30,410 nucleotides of DNA from contig MNCI01004834.1 in assembly GCA_015680685.1 (NCBI GenBank), positions 523,447 through 553,856 of the forward strand. Reading direction: 5' to 3'. Each line of letters begins with the position of its first letter. The first letter of the stretch is position 1. Source of the stretch: Gnetum montanum. Lineage: Eukaryota > Streptophyta > Gnetopsida > Gnetales > Gnetaceae. Positions 1 through 9,017 of this stretch are shown here, in pieces. A model generated the notes under the pieces. It was given only the letters and a program-made list of their open reading frames with translations, made no database searches and had not been told where the DNA came from. The translations under genes were made by a program, and so were the position numbers.

Positions 1-1014
1 AGTTGGCATTGTTGGAATTTTCTAGAAAATCTCGTGACTATATTAGCCATGTGAAGATATTTGAAAATCTAAGATGACTATGCTGGCCATGCTGTAATTC
101 TTGGAGAATGAATACCCAAAACTCCCAATGTTGGCATTTGTGAGAAAAGTAGAAGCCCCACAACCCCAACAATAGCATTGTGACATCTGCATTATAGGTA
201 ATGGTAACTATGTTATTTTTTCCTAGGAAACTAAAAATCCAACACCATTAATGTTGGCCTTACAACATCTACGCTGGGGTTTGTTGCAACTACACTAGGA
301 ATTGTTGTGAAACTGAAAACCCAACATCACCAATGTTGGGTGTAGGTGGCTCTAGTGTAGTTGAGGCTATACCCCCACAAAAAATCATGAAAATGCTAAC
401 TTTGGTAGTCCCCAAGGCATTTAAGATTGTAGCTCAAGGATCATAAACCTTACATTTACAATAAAGTCTTACCTCAACTTGGGTGGTGAAAGTTACAGGT
501 TAGAACATGAGTTATCTAGGTGGTGTTTTATAGGCCCTTCTTTGTTGATGTTTGGAGGATTGATCCAAGAGACACTAAAAAATAATACAAAGTATCATTG
601 TGGGCCCATCACCAATGTTTTCTCTCTACGCTTAATCCTATAGTACCAAACCATATCGAAGAGTGCTTGTGATAATGGGTTAAGGTTATCATGAGATTAT
701 ATAGGAGAAATGTTGTATTTGGTCATAAGGAAGTGGTCATGAGGGTTATGAATGAGTTCCACATGTTGACATCATGGCTACAGTTATCACAATGACATGT
801 TGGATGATCAATATGGAAATGAAATGTTGGATGATCAATAAGGTCTTCACACTTTGTGCTTCGAAGTGTTGATTACTTGGTAATGTTTTTGAGGAACCAC
901 ACTTTACTTAAAGGCTTCTTAGGTTATTAGGCTCCTCCCTTTTTATGTTTAGAGTCGTTGGTTTGTCTTTTGGGCTTCATTGGTATTTTTTCTCCTTGGT
1001 AATTTGCTTTCCCA
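1..1014 (-). repeat. 3' LTR-like region of the Tat element (left end outside window)
   Basis: This non-coding stretch lies downstream of the pol stop on the minus strand. It resembles the region at 20340-20440 near gag: both have an ACTACACT core, a GAAAC run, then a hairpin with ACCCA/TGGGT arms (here at about 318-339, ACCCAACA against TGTTGGGT). I estimate roughly 60-65% match over about 70 bases. Several small inverted repeats with CCAACA/TGTTGG arms occur at 120-340. The right boundary is a guess from a TG next to a purine-rich minus-strand tract at 1015-1030. I see no gene. Confidence 0.4.
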
Positions 1015-1580
1015 TTTCTTCTTTTTTTCGTAGGGTGAAACCTTCATTGGGTTTCATTACTAAGGCCTGGTTTGATTTGGTTTTCCTATTGAATGAGATG
1101 TATTACATCTAATAGACTTGATGGTGCATGATGAAGAAGATGTCAAATGGCCATAATGCATGAGTGTCAAACATAGGTCAACATTGTTGTCTAGTATATG
1201 GAAGGCTATAATTAGGCTACATAATGGTGGCTCAAGAGGAAATAATGGGAGTGAAGTGGAATAAGCACTCTTGGCATGACAAGATAAGCTAACCAAATCT
1301 TATGTGTTAAGGTCACATTGTAACGTGCTTTTGTAATGAGTTATGCCTTTGTGATGACTTCATGCTTCATCTACAAACACAACTCCAAGAGAACAAAAAA
1401 GAAAAAGACAAAGAAAACATGTTGTTACATGATAATACATGATGTCACATGAGATATTACCATAGATCAAAATTGTTATAAATTTTTTTAGTCCACTTGT
1501 TGTAGAAATAGAGATAGAGAAAAGAATGCTGGCTTACTTGTTATTGGTCACTATGGGTTGGTACTTGCCAAGAAAAATTC
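1015..1580 (-). other. Non-coding region between pol and 3' LTR, with candidate polypurine tract
   Basis: On the minus strand this follows the pol stop. It contains an A/G-rich run at 1015-1030 that could be the polypurine tract priming plus-strand synthesis. The short open frames here have no recognisable domain and no supporting composition. A second possible LTR start lies near 1290-1305, where the minus strand resembles the sequence ending at 20707, so the boundary is unresolved. Confidence 0.3.
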
Positions 1581-2660
1581 TTAGATGTAATAAGGTTTTA
1601 GATAGGAATGATTGACTAGATTGGCCAACTCATTCCCATCCATATCTACCACTTTGAAGGCTCCATTGACATAGGCCTTGGTGATGAAGAAAGGTCCTTT
1701 CCAGTTGGTTGAGAACTTGTCCACATGCTCATGGATAGCCTTGAGGATTAGGTTTTCCTTCTTGATCTTTCATTTGTTGAGGTTATGGTGGTGCTATTGC
1801 TTTGCCTCTCTTGGTATTGCTCAATGTGAGCAAGCATTTGTACCCATTTCCCTTCCATCGAGTCTAGGTCCATGGTATGTAGGTCCTTATTTTGTTTGTC
1901 TCTGAGGAAGTCCAATAGGGCTACTCTTAGTAATGGAACCTGTAATTCAAGAGGAAAAACAACTTTAGAATCATAAACCAAGCTATATGGGGTTACACCA
2001 GTTGTAATTCAATAGATTATTCGATAGACCCAAAGTGTGTGGACAAGCCCCTCATACCACTTATGTCTACTATTGTTTAGCATCCTTTTCAACAAGTTTA
2101 TGATGGCCTTGTTGTTAGCTTCAGCTTGTCCATTGGCTTAAGGGTAGTACAATGAAAAAAAGGAATGTTTAATACGTAGGTGTTTACAAAAGGCTTTCTT
2201 TTCTTGCTTGCTAAATTATGGTCCATTATCTATGACTATGGTCATAGGTATGCTGAAATGGGCTACTATGTTATCGAGTATAAATCCATAGAGTTGTTGA
2301 GAGATATTATTTTCCTTAGGGGAGTAGCTTCAACCCACTTTTTAAGGTATTTAGTTATAATGATGATGAAGCTACTCCCTAAAGAAGATTGAGGCATTGT
2401 ACGTCTGATGATGTCCAATCCCCAACATTGAAACAATCAAGTTATCTGAGTAGTGTGTAACTTAGTTGGTGGCATGTGTATCAGGTTGCTATGCCATTGA
2501 CAAATGTTGCAAGTTTTAACCTTCTATAGGCACCGACTCTCCATATAGGGCCAGTAATAGCCTAGTCATCTAATTTTAGTGGTCATGGCTCTAGGTCCTA
2601 TATGTCCTCCACATATACCCTCATGAACTTGCTCAAGGACTATGCAAGCTTTGATTTTGC
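1581..2660 (-). pseudogene. Integrase (H2C2, DDE core, C-terminal domain) of the Tat element
   Basis: Integrase joins retrotransposon cDNA to host DNA. On the minus strand an H2C2 zinc finger can be read at about 2660-2450, with GGHIGPRA, a YYWP motif and a Cys-x2-Cys pair followed by QWH. The core follows with all three catalytic residues visible: D in WGLDII (about 2390), D in IDNGP (about 2245), and E in GQAEANNK (about 2115). The C-terminal domain reads WKGPFFITKAY and VVDMDGNE near 1710-1630 and ends with YLKPYY and TAA at 1583-1581. Stops lie inside the zinc finger and core (for example CCA-TAA where PQF is expected), and there are frame changes, so no protein can be made. The domain order and the GPRA/YYWP style fit Tat and Athila integrases. 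Confidence 0.85.
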
Positions 2661-2879
2661 CCACGCATACTAACAATATGCCATCATAAGACTGTTGACA
2701 TAATATGTTATCACCTATGATGATATACTATTTTGATCTTTTACATAAACCATCCTTTTGAGAAGTAGTCAGGTCTTGTGGAGATTCACCATGCATAAGG
2801 TAAAACTTGATATTGACATACTACTCCTTTTAAGAAGCGGTATTGATAAAGGTTATGGAATTGTCCTCTGTGTTCTACA
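2661..2879 (-). other. Linker between archaeal-type RNase H and integrase
   Basis: This is the connecting part of the Tat pol polyprotein. On the minus strand I can follow decayed coding sequence from RNase H into the zinc finger, but no separate domain. The small plus-strand frame at 2843-3052 is a shadow. Confidence 0.4.
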
Positions 2880-3429
2880 TGATGGAAATAGCACAATTTA
2901 TAGCTAAGGTAGGTAACTTACTAAATACATCAGGTGTCACACTTAGGGCTAAGGTTGTAATAGCATTAGCTAGTGTGTTCTCGGTTTGGAGTACTTGTTG
3001 GATACTAACATTTGTAAATTATTACATCAATTTTTTTCCTGAGTCACAATAAGGCTACAAATATTTGGCTTTGAATGCATAAACCTCTATTACTTGGTTA
3101 ACAACAAGTTATGAATCACCTTTGATCATTAAGTATTTGATTCTCTGGTCATGAGCTACCATCATTCCATTGATTAATCCTTCATACTCTGCCACGTTGT
3201 TGATACATTGGAATTTAAAATGATAGGTGAAATATTGGATTTCATGAGAAGGTGGTGTTATGATGGTAGCAACACTAGCCCCATGGGTAGTTAAAGCTTC
3301 ATCAAAGTGCATAATTACCTCATAGTCCTTGGGTACTTCATTAACAATGTTGAGATACTTGTCAAGGAATTTAGGGTCTATGGTTGCATGGTCTTCCACC
3401 AATGAAATGGTAAGTTGTGTGGCTATCAC
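2880..3429 (-). pseudogene. Archaeal-type RNase H (aRNH) of the Tat element
   Basis: RNase H degrades the RNA strand of the RNA-DNA hybrid during reverse transcription. The minus-strand frame opening at 3429 contains the first acidic residue in MHFDEAL, then NNVAEYEGL with the second, then KGDS with the third. A stop follows (GDS then TAA), after which LVVNQV and YAFKAKYL continue the domain to about 2880. A second RNase H in this position, after the native Ty3-type one and before integrase, is a known Tat-lineage trait. The usual Gly after the first Asp is Glu here. The first 106 codons are free of stops, one of the best-preserved stretches in the element. Confidence 0.8.
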
Positions 3430-3990
3430 TTAGCCTTTCATTGATGCTTGAGAGACTTAATGAAGATAAAATCTGACTATTATGACTTTCCAATGGGCAA
3501 TATAGCTACTCTCATAGATATTGGTTATTAGGGCTCTAAGTACATTGTCCTTACAAATGATGTTGACTTAGCTTCTAAAAAGGTAGTGCCATCACTTCTT
3601 CAATGAGAAGACTAGGGCTAAACAATGCTTCTCTACCTCAGTGTATCAAGTCTCACGGGCAATCAATGCATGACCTAGGTAGTATATAGGTAACTTTGTT
3701 CCATCATCCCATTTCTGATAGAGTAGAAAGGAAATGGATGTGTGAAAGATAGTAAGGTAAATGTAAAAGGGTTTATACTTTTATGGTGGATAGACCATAG
3801 ATAGTTGTGCCAACTCTTGCTTAAGGTTTTCAAAGGCTTTATAGCATTGAGCCATCCACTCATAGTGAACCCCTTTCTTATGCATGTGTTACATAGGTTT
3901 TAACTTATCTATAATCTTGGTGATAAACCTATAGATAAATTGTAATATATCTTGTAATCCTTAAAGCTCCTTAAGGTTAGTTGGCATTGC
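3430..3990 (-). pseudogene. Ty3-type RNase H and connection domain of the Tat element
   Basis: Minus-strand translation gives RET, a stop, then YTEVEKHCLALVF, the usual motif following the RNase H active site, then decayed sequence leading into QASMKG and VIATQLT, which joins the archaeal-type RNase H. Stops replace expected Trp, Gln or Arg codons. The region between RT and this motif (about 3850-3990) is too eroded to place the catalytic acids. Confidence 0.65.
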
Positions 3991-4790
3991 CAAGTTGGAT
4001 ATGGCCTTAACCTTATCAAGATTGACATGTATTCCCACTTCAGATACTACAAAGCGAAGTATCTTACCAGTTTTGATGCTAAAGACACACTTTTGGGGTT
4101 AAGCCTAAGCTTATACTTAAGGCATCATTTAAGCACAAGGTCAAGGTCATGCACATGGTAGTTAGCCATTTTAGATTTAATGACTATATCGTCTACATAG
4201 CCATTAAGAAATTTTAGCATGTAATCACTAAAGATAAATGTCGTTACTCTTTGGTAGGTTTCTCCTATGTTCTTAATACCAAAGGACATCATGTTATAAT
4301 AAAAGGTACCCCAAGGAATCATAAAGGTCATACAAAGTTGATGCTCTAGGTTAATCCTAATTTGGTTATATCTTGAGAACCCATCCATAAATGATAATAA
4401 GGCATGCCCATTGATAGTATCGATAAGTTGATCAATACTAGGCAAAGGAAAATTGTCTTTGATAGTTGCCTTATTTAGGTCTCAGAAATCAATACAGACA
4501 CATATACTCCCATTTTTCTTAGGGACTACCACTATGTTGGATACCAATTTTGTGTAATCAATAGCTTTGATGAAACTAGCTTGGTATAATTTTGTGATTT
4601 CATGATGAATGACTAGGGCTAAATCTAGTCTAATCTTATGAACTTTTTGCTTAATTGGCTTGATACTAGAATTGAGTATGATGTTATGTTGCACTAGGTG
4701 TGGGTTAAGACTTGACATATCTTCATATGACTAGTCAAAGACCTTAATGTTGTCTTGGAGAACCTTGGTGATGTCTTGAGCCTATTGAGG
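3991..4790 (-). pseudogene. Reverse transcriptase of the Tat element
   Basis: RT copies element RNA into DNA in the virus-like particle. On the minus strand, N-terminal RT reads SYEDMSSLNPHLVQH, KPIKQKVHKIR and VPKKNGSICVCIDF (4718-4482). After a break, LLSFMDGFSRYNQIRI carries the first catalytic Asp, PWGTFYYNMMSFGIKN is the palm, and YVDD at about 4200-4190 supplies the other two Asp residues. Both active-site motifs survive. The lesions are a break between 4482 and 4445 where the RDLN segment should be, and TAG for Trp just before SYEDM. This family style is typical of Tat and Athila. Confidence 0.9.
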
Positions 4791-5060
4791 AACTTAGTTT
4801 TAGTGTTTTCTCCTCACCACTATGTGTTGTGATAGGAACCTCAAATAGAGAGTCCTTAGTAATGTTGCTAGTCTCAAGGTCAAGGGTTTTAGCTAGGTTT
4901 TCAAGCCACTCTATAGGCTTTTCTATTGAGGCTATATGGTTGTTTGGACTCTCAAGCTCAAGATCTAGGTCATTAAGGTCAATGCATCATTCAACATCAC
5001 CATGAGGTTGACTTAGACTCAAAGGCACACTAAATTACTCTACATGTCCATACTCCAATT
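4791..5060 (-). pseudogene. Start of the second pol exon, before RT
   Basis: Minus-strand reading from 5060 gives ELEYGHVE, a stop, FSVPLSLSQPHGDVE, a stop, then IDLNDLDLELESPN and KPIEWLENLAKTLD, nearly continuous with RT. This acidic linker normally separates protease from RT. It begins at a consensus-like 3' splice site, so it may be the first part of the downstream exon of a spliced gag-pol transcript. Confidence 0.55.
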
Positions 5061-5072
5061 CTGCATATCAAC
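5061..5072 (-). promoter_or_regulatory. Candidate 3' splice site of the Tat pro-RT intron
   Basis: The minus strand reads TGATATGCAG and the coding frame leading to RT begins right after it. Ogre elements are known to splice out an intron between protease and RT. The matching 5' site should lie near 16.17 kb but was not identified. The native intron would be about 1.4 kb without the foreign block. Confidence 0.4.
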
Positions 5073-5099
5073 CATAAGCACATTAAGTAGAACCTATGT

Positions 5100-5965
5100 G
5101 ATAAAATGAGCAAATAATGCAAAAATAAAGCACAATGCTTTAGCAATAGCCAACATACATTAAACTAAGGGTCAAACAAGGTTTAAACAAGGCCACTTAA
5201 AGGTTATGAGAGGTAGGTGAAGATAAATAAGGTGAAATAAGGGCTAAATAATGTCAAACAAAGGTCAAATGATAGTAGAATGGAGTTAAACAAAGGCTAA
5301 ATGATGGTCAAACTCCATTTGATGATGTTAGTTAAGGTTAAAGCATGGGAAATGAAGGCTATAAAAGGGAAATTAAGGGCGGTAGGGCATGCTAAAGGCC
5401 AAATAGCATGAAATGTGATTGAATAAAGACCAAATGATGTTCAAATGAGGCCAAATGATGATTTAACAATGGTCAAGCATCCCCCAAAAGATGTTGAATA
5501 GGGCCAAAACAAAGTCAACAAAGGTCATAGGTGACAGAATAAAGTAGATAGGGTAGACCTAAGGCATACTAACATCAAGTAAAGCTAAATAATAGTCAAA
5601 CAATGACAAATGATGTCAAATGAGGCTCAAATGATGGTAATACCCCATTAGATAATGTTCTAGAGGGTCAAACAAGGGCATAGTGATGTCCAATGGTGTA
5701 ATTGATGTCAAACCTAGTTCTCTAAGGTTTAAAGACGTTAAATGATAAAAACATTTAATGAAATAAGGCCAAAGGATGTTAAAATGAAAAAAAAATGAAG
5801 TTAAATAACATAAAATGATAGGTTAATGAAGGTTAATTATGCATACCAAGGTCAAAAAAAAGTCAAAACACAATGAAACAAAGTTAAACCAATGAAGGTA
5901 GGAAACATATGATAAAACATGGTTAATATTAGTCAATCAAGGTTAAATTTTGCTAGTTTTAGGCC
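5100..5965. repeat. Intron-like spacer with degenerate short repeats
   Basis: No gene seen. The plus strand is A-rich and carries many imperfect copies of GGTCAAATGATG (for example CAAATGATGTTCAAATGAGG near 5440, ACAAATGATGTCAAATGAGG near 5610). Composition and motifs resemble 15860-16040 on the far side of the foreign block, which supports both being halves of one spacer. It ends with a TTTTGCTAGTTTTAGGCC motif (5948-5965) that recurs at 15694 and 15764. Confidence 0.55.
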
Positions 5966-6059
5966 TTAGTCACCATAGTAGAGGTCTATAGGACTAATGG
6001 GGGAGTTTGGGCATATGGTGAGGTCATTTTGAGGCTATTTGAAGGTAAAAATAAAATTT
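5966..6059. other. Junction zone between Tat spacer and foreign block
   Basis: Unique-looking sequence between the spacer motif and the first hairpin repeat. The insertion boundary should lie here, but no terminal motif stands out. Confidence 0.3.
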
Positions 6060-6073
6060 TTTGTTGTTACTAT

Positions 6074-6124
6074 GTTGGGCCTAGCTAGGACTACACTGGC
6101 TAGTGTAGTTGGAATAGGCCCAAC
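6074..6124. repeat. Two-tier hairpin
   Basis: The outer arms GTTGGGCCTA (6074-6083) and TAGGCCCAAC (6115-6124) are perfect complements. The inner arms ACTACACT (6090-6097) and AGTGTAGT (6102-6109) are perfect complements around GGCT. Two C-runs follow immediately (6124-6140). Confidence 0.85.
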
Positions 6125-6301
6125 CCCCCCACTCCCCCCCAACATAGTTAGTGTTAGTAGATAGTTTTCCAAGTTTGTTATGGCTAGTTTTTGGATCTCG
6201 ATGGTCTGTATGGCTAGTGTAGTGGACTAGGGTTGGAGACTGGTGAGCTTTGGTATTGTTTTGATTCTTGAGAAGTTGTAAATGATGTAGAAACTAGTGA
6301 T

Positions 6302-6339
6302 TATGCTAGGACTACATTGGCCAATGTAGTCCCAGCATA
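6302..6339. repeat. 38-bp near-perfect palindrome
   Basis: 18 of 19 base pairs match with no loop. The centre is ACTACATTGGCCAATGTAGT, itself a perfect 20-bp palindrome, and the only mismatch is 6308 with 6333. This is the most symmetrical member of the array. Confidence 0.95.
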
Positions 6340-7818
6340 GATGCATGGGAAAAATGGGTTTGTGAGGTCTTAGAGTTAAACTTGGTGTTCCATCAACTTT
6401 GTAGGATAGCATAAGTTCTTGAAGAAGCTGAACTAGTCATTTGAAATTCAAAATAGGTCATCGCAAGTGAAGTTTTGGCATCAACACCCCATGACTACAA
6501 TGGCTAGCATAGTTGGGAATGGTCTTAGCATAGATTGCTAGAATTTAATGTTTCTATGGTTAAAACAAGGTGAAATTGAAGTGAACTTTAGGATTTCAAG
6601 ATTCTAGGCTTCTAGAATTAAGTTTTTAATCATTTTGAGTGTTGTGGTGTTGGTTCAACAACCTTGGGGCAAGGAATGCATTGGCTAGTGTAGTCCTAGC
6701 CTACCTCAGCATAGATTAATGGAATTTGGTGTTCTTATGATTAAAACATGGTGAAGTTATGGCTAGGAAATTTGAAATAATGCTATGGATTTCTCAAGCC
6801 AAATTTTAGGCCATTCAAGATGTTTTTGTACTAGCCAAACCAATCCAAAATCATGACTACACTGGGACTATAGTAGCTAGCATAATCTTGGCCTACCTCA
6901 GTGTAGTATGGTGTGAATCTTGGCTTTTAATGAGTTTTTGTGGTAAATTGATGAGATCCTTGGGTTTCTAGAGTTATCAGTGTTCTTGGCTAGGGTTTTG
7001 ACTTAGGATGGTCAATTTTGGAGGTTGTTTGGATGTTGAAATGACCATTCCCTACTTGGACTACATTGGCTAGCATAGTTGAACCTAGCCTTAGTGTAAA
7101 TGAAGGAAACTTGGAATTTCCAAGGTTAATATGAAGTGAAATTGCAACTATGTAAGATCAATCAATGTTATGGGTTTCCAAGTTAGGAATTGGGCTACTT
7201 GAAGTGTCACATCACTACTCAAACCATTCTAGAATCATGACTATGTTGGGACTACACTAGAAACAATAGTCTAGGCTTACTCTAGCATAGTCATGCATGG
7301 AATCTTGATTTTTAGTCAAATTTTATAATCAATCAACTAGGTTCTTGGGTTCTTGGATCACTAGTGTTCACAAGTAAAGGTTAGACTCAAAATGGTTAGT
7401 TTTGATGGTTGTTTTATTTTTGATTTAACCATACACCCTTGGACTACATTGGAGAACATAGTCTTAGCATAGTTGAGGGGTGTAGCTTGAGTTTTGGTGA
7501 TTTTTGACTTGGTTTACAGGGTTTAGTGGCCTTTGAAGTCTCCAATAGGGTTCTAAGGTTGAGATGATGCATCAAGAAGTTGATTTGACATGTTCATGGC
7601 CTATTTTGGAATTCCTATAGTGGAACTGCACTACGACTATGTTGGACAGCATAATCCTAGTCTTTCCAAATATAGTTCTAAGGTGATAGATGGATTTGAC
7701 TTGTTTTTACTCCACACTTTACTATTATAGGGTCACTAGAGGCTTTGAGGGAGTGTGAAGGCCAAGATATATTGATTTGAAATTTATTTATGATTTTTAG
7801 TGGTCCACCCTCACCCAT

Positions 7819-7849
7819 CTATGCTAGGACTATGTTGGCTAGCATAGTC
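7819..7849. repeat. Two mutually exclusive hairpins in one core
   Basis: CTATGCTAG (7819-7827) pairs perfectly with CTAGCATAG (7839-7847). GACTATG (7828-7834) pairs perfectly with CATAGTC (7843-7849). The right arms overlap, so only one stem can form at a time. Confidence 0.85.
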
Positions 7850-8240
7850 ATGGCCATCCCTGGTAGTATGAAAATGGAAATAGAATTTATTTCATTTTTT
7901 ATTAGTTTTTTTGCATCTTAGGCTTACCAAAGACTTGGGGGTTCAGAGTGTGTCATTCTAGAGGTTATTTTTGGCTTCTTGTCTTCATCTCTTATTCAAC
8001 TACACTGGGACTACAATGGTCAGCATAGTTGGACCTACTCTTAGTGTATTTCATGCCAGATAGATGATTTTTAACATCTTTTGACTAGTCTTGTGCAGTT
8101 TCGAAGCTACCAAAGGTTCACGCAAGGGTTTAGTGCATGGTGTAACCATTCCAAAGTCAATTAGGAGTTTGGTTAGTGGTGCAAGGCATAATCCCTCTTG
8201 GGAGTATGATGGCTAGTGTAGTAAGGCTTCTAGTCAATTT

Positions 8241-8868
8241 AAAATAGTAAGATTTGATGTGAATTTTGGCTTTCCTTGATGTATAGTGATTTCCAATGTT
8301 AGATCCTGATTACCAATTTTTGGCATGAGGTTTTTAGATTCAAACATTGCATATATGGGTGCCTAGGAGGTGGGCTCTATTAGTGGTTGAAGTTTAGAAT
8401 TCATTCCAAGGCTTCTAGGGGCATAAACGCCAATGTAGTTTCCATGGAGAAGCCAAAATCCAAGTGTATGAGGATTTTTTATTGGGTTGTTTAAGAGGTG
8501 CCTAGTGGAACCCATATTAAGTTTGAATTGTTAAAAAAATTACTTTCCCAAAAACTTAGTGTAGTCCTACCTTCTAATTTTTATCATGGAGTTAAGTGGG
8601 ACCTATGTGAGTGTTTTGGGAAACTAGGGTTTTGGTGGTTAATGCATAAGTTTGGGATTGATTCCAACATTACAATTTTGCACAAATCAAACTTCTCACA
8701 TCACTTCCAATCCATAGTGCATAGTATTAGAGCTTTGATCCTAATTTTTCTTCAACCACACCTATCCTCAGCATAGTCCAGCTATCCTACACCAAGGAAC
8801 AAGTGTAGTTGCTAGAGGAGTTCTAGAAGTTTGAAGATTTTAGTGTTTCTTGCCTTTGTTTCTTTAGA
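8241..8868. other. Decayed tail of the hairpin array, upstream of the pseudogene
   Basis: Single array half-cores remain (near 8415, 8560, 8770, 8805) without clear partners or regular spacing. The frame at 8498-8776 shows no domain. This stretch holds whatever promoter or leader the downstream gene had, but I cannot point to a TATA box. Confidence 0.35.
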
Positions 8869-9017
8869 ATGTCAAAAAGGAGGGCTTCCACTAGCAAGAA
8901 CCTAGCTTCAAAAGATCTTGACACTACTGCAAGAGGGCTCTCCAATCTACCATGACCTCTGATTGGTGAAGTATCATCCTCCATGACTCTTAGGTACACC
9001 ACTCTTGGCCATTTCAT
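8869..9017 (+). pseudogene. Pseudogene exon 1, basic Ser/Thr-rich N-terminus
   Basis: ATG at 8869 opens MSKRRASTSKNLASKDL, then one TGA in place of a likely CGA (Arg), then SSSMTLRYTTLGHF. The segment ends at a GTGAAAT donor (9018), leaving two bases that combine with exon 2 to restore Met-Ala-Phe in the frame used downstream. A pyrimidine-rich tract ending CTTTAG immediately before the ATG could be the 3' end of a leader intron. The start is chosen because nothing coding-like lies upstream. Confidence 0.5.

Larger units (their letters stand above)
6060..8240. repeat. Degenerate tandem array, ~190-bp unit with inverted-repeat core
   Basis: Twelve related cores of the form GACTACATTGGCTAGCATAG or near variants centre at about 6099, 6320, 6503, 6684, 6866, 7069, 7250, 7453, 7646, 7838, 8015 and 8212, a mean spacing near 192 bp. 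Sequence between cores also aligns. GCATAGATT then a GGTTAAAACA-like motif recurs at about 6530 and 6710. Units starting near 6840 and 7220 align over most of their length, giving a dimeric period near 380 bp. Most cores form 7-19 bp stems. No coding sequence is supported. Similar cores occur in the Tat LTR-like ends. Confidence 0.75.

Noticed and set aside
1060-1296. Minus-strand 78-codon frame in the Tat 3' region
   Set aside because: No domain, lies in LTR or flanking non-coding sequence, composition not coding-like.
6074-6339. MITE or microRNA precursor
   Set aside because: The inverted repeats recur with a tandem period rather than as single insertions with target duplications, and stems are too short for a typical plant pri-miRNA.
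6060-8240. CRISPR-like array
   Set aside because: Repeats are imperfect, spacers also align with each other, and the context is plant retrotransposon DNA.
8498-8776. Plus-strand 92-codon frame just upstream of the pseudogene
   Set aside because: Overlaps the decayed array tail and repeats its half-cores; no recognisable motif.
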